DNA from: Hyphomicrobiales bacterium
Lineage (GTDB): Bacteria > Pseudomonadota > Alphaproteobacteria > Rhizobiales > Rhizobiaceae
Assembly (NCBI GenBank): GCA_900471925.1
Contig: UCGV01000027.1
Location: 52,630-116,629, forward strand
Length of the DNA stretch: 64,000 nucleotides
Reading direction: 5' to 3'
The notes beneath the pieces are model-generated. The model did no database searches, was not told the origin of the DNA, and was given only the letters and a program-made list of their open reading frames with translations. Shown here one piece after another: positions 25,597-34,340 of this stretch. The translations under genes and the position numbers were made by a program. How positions within the stretch are numbered: position 1 is the first letter of the stretch; the number at the start of each line of letters is the position of its first letter.

Positions 25597-25711
25597 CGGT
25601 GCCGCCACACCGCGAGGGGTTGGAGCGAAAAGCTGCTTTTTCCTTGAATATCGCCCTTTCCGATCTTATAAGGCGGCCCATTCCGAACAATGAGACGTGA
25701 GCAGGGGTGCC

Positions 25712-26458
25712 ATGGCTGGCCATTCACAGTTTAAAAACATCATGCACCGCAAGGGCCGTCAGGATTCCGTGCGCTCGAAAATGTTCTCCAAGCTCGCGCG
25801 CGAAATCACCGTTGCCGCCAAGGCCGGTCTGCCCGATCCGACGATGAATGCCCGCTTGCGCCTGGCAATCCAGAACGCCAAGGCCCAGTCGATGCCGAAG
25901 GACAATATCGACCGCGCCATCAAGAAGGCGTCCGGCGCAGATACGGAGAACTATGACGAAGTCCGCTACGAGGGCTACGGCCCGGGCGGCACCGCGATCA
26001 TCGTCGAGGCCCTGACCGACAACCGCAACCGCACCGCTTCCAACGTCCGCTCGATCTTCACGAAGGCCGGCGGCGCGCTTGGCGAAACCGGCTCGGTTTC
26101 CTTCTCCTTCGACCATGTCGGCGAAATCACCTACAAGCTTTCTGCCGGCGATGCCGACAAGGTCATGGAAGCCGCCATCGAAGCCGGCGCTGACGATGTC
26201 GAAACCGACGAGGAAGGCCACTACATCACCACCGCGTTCGAAGCTCTCGGCGAAGTCGCCAAGGCCCTCGAAGCGTCCCTCGGTGAGGCGGAAACCGTAA
26301 AGGCCGTCTGGCGCGCCCAGAATAACGTGCCGGTCGATGAAGAAAGAGCCCAGTCGCTCCTGAAGATGATCGACTCGCTGGAAGACGACGACGACGTCCA
26401 GAACGTCTATTCGAATTTCGAAGTTTCGGAAGAAGTCCTCGCCAAGCTCTCTGCCTGA
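25712..26458 (+). CDS. YebC/PmpR-family protein (translation factor or regulator)
   Basis: The 248-residue protein begins AGHSQFKNIMHRKGRQD, the exact family start, and carries KAGLPDPTMNARLR, MPKDNIDRAIKKASG and EGYGPGG. YebC proteins are now linked to ribosome pausing at proline runs and were earlier annotated as DNA-binding regulators. It lies upstream of ruvCAB as in many bacteria, but here other genes intervene. The ATG at 25712 sits behind GGGG. Confidence 0.95.
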   Translation: MAGHSQFKNIMHRKGRQDSVRSKMFSKLAREITVAAKAGLPDPTMNARLRLAIQNAKAQSMPKDNIDRAIKKASGADTENYDEVRYEGYGPGGTAIIVEALTDNRNRTASNVRSIFTKAGGALGETGSVSFSFDHVGEITYKLSAGDADKVMEAAIEAGADDVETDEEGHYITTAFEALGEVAKALEASLGEAETVKAVWRAQNNVPVDEERAQSLLKMIDSLEDDDDVQNVYSNFEVSEEVLAKLSA

Positions 26459-26484
26459 CACCTTTCGGATACGGAATCAAAAAA

Positions 26485-26516
26485 CCCGGCTGTTTGATGC
26501 AGCCGGGCTTTTCTTT
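26485..26516. terminator. Terminator after the yebC gene
   Basis: CCCGGCTG/CAGCCGGG with a 7-base loop, flanked by A-rich and T-rich tracts on either side. It lies between converging genes. Confidence 0.88.
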
Positions 26517-26533
26517 GTCCTGATGTCAGCCGT

Positions 26534-27535
26534 TTACGCCGCAGCGCGCATGAAATTGCCGAGCCCGGCAAAAAGCTCCACCGATTTCAGCCTTGCCTCG
26601 ATATCGTGGATAGGCATGGAGATGATGACCTCGTCGGCCTGCGTATCCTTGAGGAAATCGTTGAGCTGGGCCTCGGCAGTAGCAGGTGAACCGACGACCG
26701 CGTAGCGCAGCGTGTGCTCGACGTTCATCTTTTCCATCGGCGACCAGAAGGCATCCATATCCTTGACCGGTCGCGGGAACGGACCGCGCACATTACGCCG
26801 GAGATTGACGAACTGCTGCTGAGCCGAGGTGAAATGATACTGCGCCTCTTCGTCCGTTTCGGAAACGGCCCCCATGACGCCGACCATCACATAGGGCTTG
26901 TCGAGCTCCGCCGAAGGCTGGAAGCGGTCGCGATAGATCGAGATCGCATCGAGCAACATATCAGGCGCGAAATGCGAGGCGAAGGCGAAGGGAAGGCCGA
27001 GCATGGCGGCAAGCTGGGCGCTGTAAAGGCTGGAGCCGAGCAGCCAAATCGGCACATGCGAATTGTTGCCCGGCACGGCGAGGATCGCCTGGTTTTCGAC
27101 GGGCGTAGCCAGAAGCTGCTGCAATTCGACGACATCGTTGGGGAAGCTGTTTGCGCCGGCATCAAGATTGCGCCGCAGCGCTTGGGCAGTACGCATATCC
27201 GTTCCCGGTGCGCGGCCGAGCCCGAGATCGACACGGCCTGGAAAGAGCGCTTCCAGCGTGCCGAACTGTTCGGCGATGACGAGTGGCGAATGGTTCGGCA
27301 GCATGATGCCGCCCGAGCCGATGCGGATGGTCTTCGTCACGGCACCGATCTGCCCGAGGATCACGGCTGTCGCCGCACTGGCAACACCGGGCATGCCGTG
27401 ATGCTCCGCCATCCAGAAGCGCGTATAGCCGAATTCCTCCGCCTTCTGCGCCATGCGCTTCGATGCCGCGAAGGATTGGCCAACGGTCGTACCGTCGGCA
27501 ACGGGGGAAAGATCAAGAATGGAAAAGGGAACCAT
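26534..27535 (-). CDS. Luciferase-like flavin monooxygenase (LLM class, MsnO8-type)
   Basis: The 333-residue TIM-barrel protein has the family start FSILDLSPVADGTT, YTRFWMAEHHGMPGVASAA, IRIGSGGIMLPNHSPL and RVDLGLGRAPGTD, then SLYSAQLAAMLGLPFAFASHFAPD. Such enzymes use FMNH2 or reduced F420; the substrate here is not evident. Single gene on the minus strand between yebC and the acetyltransferase. Confidence 0.87.
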   Translation of the reverse strand: MVPFSILDLSPVADGTTVGQSFAASKRMAQKAEEFGYTRFWMAEHHGMPGVASAATAVILGQIGAVTKTIRIGSGGIMLPNHSPLVIAEQFGTLEALFPGRVDLGLGRAPGTDMRTAQALRRNLDAGANSFPNDVVELQQLLATPVENQAILAVPGNNSHVPIWLLGSSLYSAQLAAMLGLPFAFASHFAPDMLLDAISIYRDRFQPSAELDKPYVMVGVMGAVSETDEEAQYHFTSAQQQFVNLRRNVRGPFPRPVKDMDAFWSPMEKMNVEHTLRYAVVGSPATAEAQLNDFLKDTQADEVIISMPIHDIEARLKSVELFAGLGNFMRAAA

Positions 27536-27635
27536 GGAAACCTACCGCGCAAGATTGGGAGTGCGGTCTATGTAGGTTGGCGATGCACCTATTCCAAATC
27601 GCAGCGCAAACAAAAGCAGCCGTAAAGATCGGCGA

Positions 27636-28130
27636 TCACGCGTCGAAGGCTGGAGAAAATTTCAGCGCACCCGAAGGCGGCGATCCCTTGAAGACGATGC
27701 GCTGAACATAGCGTGTATCGAGATCGCCGTAGGTCAGCTTTCCATCGCTCTCGAAACCGACGCCGCGATAAACGGCGGGATTGCCGATCAGCGCGCAACC
27801 CACCGCATCGCGCTCCTGAAGAAGCTCCAGACCTTTCAGGATAAGAGCGCGGCCGATGCCCTGCTTCTGCCGCTCCGGCTTTACCGAAATCGGCCCGAGT
27901 CCAAACCATCCACCCTTGATGCCGTCGATGGTTACAGGTGAGAAGGCAACATGGCCGACGATCTCTCCGCCCTCTTCGGCAACGAGCGACAGCGCAAGAT
28001 CGCCCGAGGCACGAAGATTCCTGATGATGCGGGCCTCGCTATTGTCGCTGAAGTCCATGGGCTCGAATGCCGCCCATGTCAGGTCGTGGATCGCATCCGC
28101 ATCGTCGGCCCTTTCAAAGCGGATCAGCAT
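27636..28130 (-). CDS. GNAT-family N-acetyltransferase (YhbS-like)
   Basis: The 164-residue protein has the GNAT fold with acetyl-CoA loop VKPERQKQGIGRALI (Q/RxxGxG) and the YhbS-type CALIGNPAVYRGVGFE strand. The ATG at 28130 is seven bases past the stop of the chemoreceptor gene, so the two may share a transcript. The acceptor substrate is unknown. Confidence 0.87.
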   Translation of the reverse strand: MLIRFERADDADAIHDLTWAAFEPMDFSDNSEARIIRNLRASGDLALSLVAEEGGEIVGHVAFSPVTIDGIKGGWFGLGPISVKPERQKQGIGRALILKGLELLQERDAVGCALIGNPAVYRGVGFESDGKLTYGDLDTRYVQRIVFKGSPPSGALKFSPAFDA

Positions 28131-28137
28131 CGTCCGA

Positions 28138-30453
28138 TCAGGCCCGCTTGCGCAAGAGATGCACGTCGCTGCCGCGTTGCTGATGGCCGTCAGCGAGCGT
28201 GAAATTGCCGAGCTGCCGATCCATCTCCACAGCTTCGGTGGCAAGGCGATGGATCGCGGCCGTCGTTTCTTCAACCATGGCAGCATTCTGCTGCGTCATG
28301 GAATCGAGTTCGGCGACCGAACTGTTGATCTGCCGCAGCGTGTCGGCCTCTTCGCGGGTGGATTCCATGATTTCATTGATCTGGCCGTTGATGGCTTCGA
28401 CATGGCCGCCGATGCCGGTCAGCGCGACCCCAGCCTTTTCGACCAGGGCTACACCGCTTTCCACCTCATGCGTGGATTTCTGCAGCAGGCTTGAGATTTC
28501 CTTGGCGGCACTCGAAGAACGCTGTGCCAGTTCACGAACCTCCATGGCGACGACAGCGAAGCCCTTGCCGCTTTCGCCGGCACGCGCCGCCTCGACGCCG
28601 GCGTTCAGTGCCAACAGGTTCGTCTGGAAGGCGATATCGTCGATGACCGAGATGATGGTGTTGATCTGGCGCGATGATGCCTGGATTGCCTCCATCGCCG
28701 CAATCGTCTCCCGCATGATCTGCCCGGAACCGACCGTTTCCTTCTTGGCGTCACGGGCAATCCGCTCGGCCTGTTCAGCACGCTCGATCTGCACGCGCAC
28801 CGACTGGGTGATGGCGCTGATGGCATTGGCCGTCTCGGTGATCGAGCTTGCCTGCCGCTCGGTACGGCCGGCCAGTTCGTCGGCACCGGTGCGCATTTCC
28901 TCGGAGCCTGCGCGCACAGCCATGGAGTTGCCGCCGATCGCCGTCATCGTTTCGCTGAGCGTCGCCAGCGCCTCGTTGAAATTCACCCGCAGGCTTTCGA
29001 GCTCGGTCGGGAACCGCGTTTCGATCTGATAGGCCAGATCGCCGCTCGCAAGATGATGAAGTCCTTCATCAATCGCGGCGACGACATCCTGCAGGCTGCG
29101 GGCCTCTGCCTCGCGTTGCGCGAGATTCTGCTGGCGCTCGCTTTCTGCCCGCGAACGCGTTTGCTCGCTCGCCGCCTCAAGCTCACGGCCCTCGATCAGC
29201 GACTGCTTGAAGCGCGCAAGCGCCTTCGCCATCGTGCCGATCTCGTCCTTGCGGCTCTGGCTGCCGATTTCGACACCCAGTTTGCCATCCGCCACATCAC
29301 GGGTCACACCGGCGAGACGAGCGAGCGGCGAGAACAGGAAGTTCATGATGAGCCCCGTCGCCACAGCCATGACGACGAGGACGCCGATGCCGATCCAGGT
29401 CAGCAGCGTGGCAATCTCTATGGAACCGGCATTCAATTCGCTGAGAAGCACGCTTTCGACGACAAGGAAACGATCGCCGCGATAATCGACGCCGCGAACA
29501 TAGGCGCGCGCCGTGCCATCTGCGCGATCGAAATCGGCAACCGTCATGGAAGAGTTCGCAAACGCTTGCCTGATGAAGGTGAAAGCGCCCGTATCGAGCG
29601 TTGCAAGCTGGCCTGCGGCATTCAGACCGACGGCCGTGCCGTCACCCGAAATGATCGCGGCCTGCGCCGTGCTGCCGGAAACGATACCTTTCGCCAGAAT
29701 GCTGGTGACGATATCGTCGCGCACCTTGAACAGCATCAGGCCCTTCGCCTGGCCAAGCTTGACGATCGGCACGGCGTAAAAAATCGCCGACTTGCCGCTT
29801 CCGGCATCGACCCGAAGACCGGAAAAAGCCGTCGGCGCGGAATCATCGGTAGCCTTGGCGGTATTCTCGACCGCTTTGGCATAGGCGATGCCGGCACCCG
29901 TCGACTTCCAGCTATCGGATTTCAGGTTCTCAGCAAAATCATCGTTCTTCTTGTAGGAATAGAGCACGGTGCCGTCGAGGTCGACGATCAGCAGATCGCT
30001 GAAGGCGGTATCAGCAAGATCGCGCGCGACTTCACCCTGCGTCTTCTCATGGCTCGAATAGTAGAAACCGCTCGGACCCTCCGGCTTGATCAGCTTTTCA
30101 CGCTGGTCGGCCGGGTTTGGGTTGTCGGTGATGAAGACCTTCTTCAGTTCGCCCCGCGCATCGCCGGAGCTTTTCTCCATGGTCTTCCAGCCGCTCTTGA
30201 GATTGGTGATCGACATCTGCAGCGCTTCGATGCGCGCTATCGACGTCGCCTGGTTTTCCAGCTGTTCGAGCTGATCCTGCAGCATGTCGCCGCGGAAGAT
30301 CAGCACGCTCTCCTTAGCCTTCAGCGCCTGCTCGTCGGAAACCCGGCTGCTGGCGAAATAGGCAAGGATATTGATCACCGCGACCGACAGCGTGGTCAGC
30401 AGGATGAAAGTGGCAATCACCTTGAAGGACAGGGACTGAAATCTCTGAGCCAT
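28138..30453 (-). CDS. Methyl-accepting chemotaxis protein
   Basis: A 771-residue transmembrane chemoreceptor. It has an N-terminal helix (about 9-31), a large periplasmic sensor region (about 32-305, cache-like), a second helix (about 310-332), a HAMP domain (about 333-385), and a cytoplasmic signalling domain with the hairpin tip IDDIAFQTNLLALNAGVEAARAGE-type sequence (split here for length) near residue 610. There is no C-terminal NWETF-type tether. The ligand is unknown. The ATG at 30453 is preceded by GGAAGGG at long spacing; one at 30483 is possible. Confidence 0.93.
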   Translation of the reverse strand: MAQRFQSLSFKVIATFILLTTLSVAVINILAYFASSRVSDEQALKAKESVLIFRGDMLQDQLEQLENQATSIARIEALQMSITNLKSGWKTMEKSSGDARGELKKVFITDNPNPADQREKLIKPEGPSGFYYSSHEKTQGEVARDLADTAFSDLLIVDLDGTVLYSYKKNDDFAENLKSDSWKSTGAGIAYAKAVENTAKATDDSAPTAFSGLRVDAGSGKSAIFYAVPIVKLGQAKGLMLFKVRDDIVTSILAKGIVSGSTAQAAIISGDGTAVGLNAAGQLATLDTGAFTFIRQAFANSSMTVADFDRADGTARAYVRGVDYRGDRFLVVESVLLSELNAGSIEIATLLTWIGIGVLVVMAVATGLIMNFLFSPLARLAGVTRDVADGKLGVEIGSQSRKDEIGTMAKALARFKQSLIEGRELEAASEQTRSRAESERQQNLAQREAEARSLQDVVAAIDEGLHHLASGDLAYQIETRFPTELESLRVNFNEALATLSETMTAIGGNSMAVRAGSEEMRTGADELAGRTERQASSITETANAISAITQSVRVQIERAEQAERIARDAKKETVGSGQIMRETIAAMEAIQASSRQINTIISVIDDIAFQTNLLALNAGVEAARAGESGKGFAVVAMEVRELAQRSSSAAKEISSLLQKSTHEVESGVALVEKAGVALTGIGGHVEAINGQINEIMESTREEADTLRQINSSVAELDSMTQQNAAMVEETTAAIHRLATEAVEMDRQLGNFTLADGHQQRGSDVHLLRKRA

Positions 30454-30700
30454 GAAAAACGAACCCTTCCGGAACGGCGCCACCGGCGAGTGAGACCATG
30501 AGAAATCACCCAGCGGTTGACCTGTAAACAGAACATCGAGAGCCTTAAGCTTTGCGCAAGCCGGCCCCTCTCACATTTGATGGATCAGAATTCGTGCATC
30601 CGGTTTAATTCGCGGTAAATGCGCAACCGCAAAACGCAGCATGTTTTCGCTTTGTTCACATATCCATGGCACTTATTTCACCTTCGCTATAGGGTGAGCC

Positions 30701-31210
30701 ATGCAAAATACGATTCGCATTATCGGTATCGATCCCGGCCTCCGCCGCACTGGATGGGGTGTCATCGATACGCTTGGCAATTCGCTGCGCTTCGTCGCTT
30801 CGGGAACCGTCACATCGGACGGTGACATGGATCTTGCCTCTCGCCTTTGCCAACTGCATGACGGGCTTGCCGATGTCGTCCATTCCTACAAGCCGGATGA
30901 AGCAGCCGTCGAGCAGACCTTCGTCAACAAGGACGCAGTGGCGACCTTGAAGCTCGGTCAGGCGCGCGGCATCGCCATGCTGGTGCCGGCCCGCGCCGGT
31001 CTGCAGGTCTCAGAATATGCACCGAATGCCGTAAAGAAAAGCGTCATTGGTGTTGGCCATGGCGACAAGAAGCAGATTCACATGATGCTGAAGATCCTCA
31101 TGCCGAAGGTCGAGTTCAAAGGCGATGACGCTGCCGACGCCTTGGCCATCGCCATCTGTCACGCTCACCACCGCGCCGGAAACAAGATGCGGCAGGCACT
31201 CGCCGGCTGA
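30701..31210 (+). CDS. ruvC: Holliday-junction endonuclease RuvC
   Basis: It resolves Holliday junctions made mobile by RuvAB. The 169-residue protein has the first catalytic Asp at 11 (IGIDPG), Glu in AAVEQTFVNKD, and the C-terminal Asp pair in DDAADALAIAICH. The ATG follows AGGGTGAG. It starts the ruvCAB cluster, which here is split by a vapBC pair before ruvA. Confidence 0.97.
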   Translation: MQNTIRIIGIDPGLRRTGWGVIDTLGNSLRFVASGTVTSDGDMDLASRLCQLHDGLADVVHSYKPDEAAVEQTFVNKDAVATLKLGQARGIAMLVPARAGLQVSEYAPNAVKKSVIGVGHGDKKQIHMMLKILMPKVEFKGDDAADALAIAICHAHHRAGNKMRQALAG

Positions 31211-31217
31211 TTTGTTC

Positions 31218-31265
31218 TTGACTTGTTCCGGGTCCGCCGCTAGGTATTACTTAAGAGGTATTACC
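31218..31265 (+). promoter_or_regulatory. Promoter and double operator of the vapBC pair
   Basis: A -35 TTGACT (31218-31223) lies 17 bases before TAGGTA (31241-31246). Two near-identical palindromes, GGTATTACT (31243-31251) and GGTATTACC (31257-31265), are centred 14 bases apart. The second abuts the vapB ATG, and AAGAGG between them is the ribosome site. This is the layout expected for toxin-antitoxin autorepression. Confidence 0.55.
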
Positions 31266-31526
31266 ATGCGTGTGACTGAAAAAGGCCAGGTGACCATCCC
31301 CAAGGAAATCCGCGACAGGCTTGGAATCGTTCCGGGCACTGAGGTGGAGTTCATCGCGAAAGACGATGCTGCCCTTTTGGTGAAGGTCAACGAAAGCGAT
31401 AAACAGATCCGCAATTTCGAGGAATGGGCCGCCAGCGTCGAGGGACTGCTGGATCTCGATGGCATGACGACGGACGAATATATGGAATGGCTGAGGGGGC
31501 CGCGTGAAGATCTCGACCGTCATTGA
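31266..31526 (+). CDS. vapB: AbrB/MazE-type antitoxin (VapB)
   Basis: The 86-residue protein has an AbrB swapped-hairpin DNA-binding domain at its N-terminus (RVTEKGQVTIPKEIRDRLGI, 2-21) and an acidic C-terminal half (EEWAASVEGLLDLDGMTTDEYMEWL) that should wrap the toxin. The ATG at 31266 follows AAGAGG. It overlaps vapC by 23 bases and probably represses its own promoter through the two palindromes upstream. Confidence 0.9.
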   Translation: MRVTEKGQVTIPKEIRDRLGIVPGTEVEFIAKDDAALLVKVNESDKQIRNFEEWAASVEGLLDLDGMTTDEYMEWLRGPREDLDRH

Positions 31527-31923
31527 CACGAATATTCTCATCGACATTTTGGGGCCGCAAAACGCTTTTCGCCAATGGTCGCTCGATGCGCTCAAGCGCT
31601 GTGCGTCGGAGGGAGATCTCGTGCTGACCCCGGTCGTATGGGCTGAGCTCGGGGCCGCACCGCTGACGGAAGAGAAGCTTCTACTTGCCTTTGCCTGGCT
31701 TAATTTGGAGCGAGAGAATTTGCCTTTCGAGGCAGCCTTTCGCGCTGGGCAAGCGCATCGCCTCTATCGAGTTGCAGGGGGCCAGCGGGAACGAACTCTT
31801 CCGGACTTTCTCATCGGCGCCCATGCTGAATGGCACCGCCATCGTCTGCTGACCCGCGATGCGGTCCGCTATCGCTCCTACTTCCCTTCGCTCGATATCA
31901 TTTCACCCGAAACCCATCCCTGA
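31504..31923 (+). CDS. vapC: PIN-domain ribonuclease toxin (VapC)
   Basis: The 139-residue PIN domain has all four acidic metal ligands: D8 (VIDTNILID), E48 (WAEL), D101 (LPDFLIGAHA) and D119 (LTRDAVRYR). The start is GTG at 31504, inside the antitoxin gene, which is typical of translational coupling. The pair sits between ruvC and ruvA with only 12 bases before the ruvA ATG. RNA target unknown. Confidence 0.9.
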   Translation: MKISTVIDTNILIDILGPQNAFRQWSLDALKRCASEGDLVLTPVVWAELGAAPLTEEKLLLAFAWLNLERENLPFEAAFRAGQAHRLYRVAGGQRERTLPDFLIGAHAEWHRHRLLTRDAVRYRSYFPSLDIISPETHP

Positions 31924-31935
31924 CGGAACAAGATC

Positions 31936-32550
31936 ATGATCGGCAAGCTGAAAGGCACCATAGACGAGATCGGCGACGACTACGTGCTCGTGGACGTGCA
32001 TGGCGTCTGCTATGTCGCCTATTGCTCGGGGCGTACGCTCGCGAAACTCGGTTCCGTCGGAGAGGCCTGCGTGCTCTTCATCGAGACCTATGTGCGCGAG
32101 GACCAGCTGAAGCTCTTCGGCTTCCAGACCCAGCTGGAACGCGAATGGTTCAACCTTCTGCAGAGCGTCCAGGGTGTCGGCGCAAAGGTGGCGCTGGCCG
32201 TGCTCTCGACGCTGACACCGCCTGAGCTTGCCAATGCCATTGCGCTGCAGGACAAGACCGCCGTCTCGCGCGCCCAGGGCGTCGGCCCCAAGGTCGCGAT
32301 CCGTATCGTCACCGAACTCAAGAACAAGGCGCCTGCCTTTGCCGGCGAGGCGATCAATATCGGCCTGAAGCAGGAGATCGGCGAAGGCGTGGCCGCAGCC
32401 CCCGTTGCCGACGCCGTTTCGGCCTTGACCAATCTCGGTTACTCCCGTGACCAGGCCGCCAACGCGGTGGCCGCTGCCATGAAGACCGCCGGCGAGGATG
32501 CCGACAGCGCCAAGCTGATCCGCCTCGGCCTGCGGGAACTCTCGCGTTGA
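31936..32550 (+). CDS. ruvA: Holliday-junction DNA helicase subunit RuvA
   Basis: It binds four-way junctions and loads RuvB. The 204-residue protein starts MIGKLKGTIDEIGDDYVLVDV and has the OB domain, two helix-hairpin-helix units (VQGVGAKVALAVLS; AQGVGPKVAIRIVTELK) and the C-terminal RuvB-binding domain (about 155-204). It starts 12 bases after vapC. Confidence 0.97.
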   Translation: MIGKLKGTIDEIGDDYVLVDVHGVCYVAYCSGRTLAKLGSVGEACVLFIETYVREDQLKLFGFQTQLEREWFNLLQSVQGVGAKVALAVLSTLTPPELANAIALQDKTAVSRAQGVGPKVAIRIVTELKNKAPAFAGEAINIGLKQEIGEGVAAAPVADAVSALTNLGYSRDQAANAVAAAMKTAGEDADSAKLIRLGLRELSR

Positions 32551-32620
32551 TGGCTCGGCAGGGTGTCAATGACACCAGCTTGGTGTATGGACTTGAGCAA
32601 GCTTTGAACGGAAATGCCTG

Positions 32621-33658
32621 ATGACCGATGCCCGTCTGATAACGCCGGAAAAGCGTGGCGAAGACCTGGATACCACGCTGCGCCCGCAATCGCTGGACGA
32701 ATTCACCGGCCAGGCCGAGGCGCGTGCCAATCTCAAGATCTTCATCGAAGCCGCCAAGAACCGCGGCGAGGCGCTGGACCACGTGCTCTTCGTCGGCCCG
32801 CCCGGCCTCGGCAAGACGACGCTAGCGCAGATCATGGCGAAGGAACTTGGCGTCAATTTTCGCTCGACCTCCGGGCCTGTCATCGCAAAAGCCGGTGATC
32901 TCGCTGCGCTTCTGACCAATCTCGAAGAGCGCGACGTTCTCTTCATCGACGAAATTCATCGCCTCAACCCGGCGGTCGAGGAAATCCTCTATCCGGCAAT
33001 GGAGGATTTTCAGCTGGATCTCATCATCGGCGAAGGCCCTGCCGCCCGCTCGGTCAAGATCGACCTTTCGAAATTCACGCTTGTCGCAGCCACAACCCGC
33101 CTTGGCCTTCTGACTACGCCGCTGCGTGACCGTTTCGGCATTCCCGTCCGCCTCTCCTTCTATACGGTGGATGAGCTGGAACTCATCGTTCGCCGCGGCG
33201 CCCGCCTGATGGGCCTCGGCATGACCGATGACGGCGCCCGCGAGATTGCCCGCCGCGCTCGCGGCACGCCACGCATCGCCGGCCGCCTGCTGCGTCGCGT
33301 GCGCGATTTCGCCGAAGTGGCAAGAGCCGAAGCCGTAACTCGCGAGATCGCCGATGAGGCGCTGACTCGCCTCTTGGTCGATAATATGGGCCTCGATCAA
33401 CTGGATAAGCGTTACCTCAACATGATCGCCGTCAATTTCGGCGGTGGCCCTGTCGGTATTGAAACCATCGCAGCCGGCCTCTCTGAACCGCGCGATGCGA
33501 TCGAAGACATTATCGAGCCCTACATGATCCAGCAGGGCTTTATCCAGCGCACGCCGCGCGGCCGCGTTCTCACCGCAATCGCATGGAAACATCTTGGCAT
33601 GCAGCCGCCGAAGGATATGGAGGCTGCACAGTTCGGGCTGTTCCGGGAGGACGATTGA
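32621..33658 (+). CDS. ruvB: Holliday-junction DNA helicase subunit RuvB
   Basis: An AAA+ motor that drives branch migration. The 345-residue protein has Walker A GPPGLGKTTLA (about 64-74), Walker B DVLFIDEIHRL, the sensor AATTRLGLLTTPLRDRFG, and a C-terminal winged helix (IQRTPRGRVLT). It follows ruvA by 70 bases. Confidence 0.98.
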   Translation: MTDARLITPEKRGEDLDTTLRPQSLDEFTGQAEARANLKIFIEAAKNRGEALDHVLFVGPPGLGKTTLAQIMAKELGVNFRSTSGPVIAKAGDLAALLTNLEERDVLFIDEIHRLNPAVEEILYPAMEDFQLDLIIGEGPAARSVKIDLSKFTLVAATTRLGLLTTPLRDRFGIPVRLSFYTVDELELIVRRGARLMGLGMTDDGAREIARRARGTPRIAGRLLRRVRDFAEVARAEAVTREIADEALTRLLVDNMGLDQLDKRYLNMIAVNFGGGPVGIETIAAGLSEPRDAIEDIIEPYMIQQGFIQRTPRGRVLTAIAWKHLGMQPPKDMEAAQFGLFREDD

Positions 33659-33805
33659 TTGATCAGCCGGCGCGGCTTTCCGAAACGAGTTGCCACTGTC
33701 GGGGCACACGAAAACTTTGGTCATATCGTCAAGAACGACCGTAGCGTCATCGTCTCAGGCGGGCTCGATAGCCTACCGGAAATTCTGATCACAGATCTCG
33801 GATAA
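33659..33805 (+). other. Open frame directly after the ruvB stop (possible remnant)
   Basis: Immediately past the ruvB TGA the same frame stays open for 48 codons, from TTG to TAA, and ends four bases before the Nudix ATG. The product has a Gly/Ala/Val-rich middle (VATVGAHENFGHIVKND) and ends SLPEILITDLG. There is no ribosome site of its own apart from the ruvB end, and I do not recognise it. It may be a small coupled gene, a decayed tail, or chance. Confidence 0.25.
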
Positions 33806-33809
33806 TACC

Positions 33810-34322
33810 ATGCCAAAGCGAACCGTCGTTCGCCTCAATGCAGGCAGTCAACGTTTCAACTACCGTATCGCCGGGCTCGGCTTTCGTGACGGACATCTGC
33901 TCGTCCATCGCGCTGTTCATGAGCCCTTCTGGACGATCCCCGGCGGCCGGGCCGAAATCGGCGAGACTTCGGAGGAAACGCTGAAACGGGAAATGATGGA
34001 GGAACTGGGCGTCGAGGTCACTATCGACCGCCTGCTCTGGATCGTCGAAAATTTCTTCCACTACGAAGGCCGCGACTGGCACGAACTCGGCTTCTACTAT
34101 CTGATGGAAATCCCGGAGGAATTCCCCTTCCGTACCCATGAGATCGTTCATCGCGTGGAAGACGGCGACAACCATCTGGAATTCAAATGGGTGCCCGCAA
34201 CATTCCAGGCCCTGACCGCACTCGATATTCCGCCCTATTTCCTTGCCGGTGAGATTGAAAATCTGCCCGCCACACCCCGTCATCTGGTGTGGCGTGACGG
34301 CGATCTCGACGACAAGGACTAG
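33810..34322 (+). CDS. Nudix hydrolase
   Basis: The 170-residue protein has a perfect Nudix box at 46-68: G-x5-E-x7-REMMEELGV, with metal-binding Glu residues in the last part. It should cleave a nucleoside diphosphate linked to another group. The substrate is not told by sequence. It is followed by the DinB-family gene after 18 bases. Confidence 0.92.
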   Translation: MPKRTVVRLNAGSQRFNYRIAGLGFRDGHLLVHRAVHEPFWTIPGGRAEIGETSEETLKREMMEELGVEVTIDRLLWIVENFFHYEGRDWHELGFYYLMEIPEEFPFRTHEIVHRVEDGDNHLEFKWVPATFQALTALDIPPYFLAGEIENLPATPRHLVWRDGDLDDKD

Positions 34323-34340
34323 CTCCATGGAGGAAACGCG

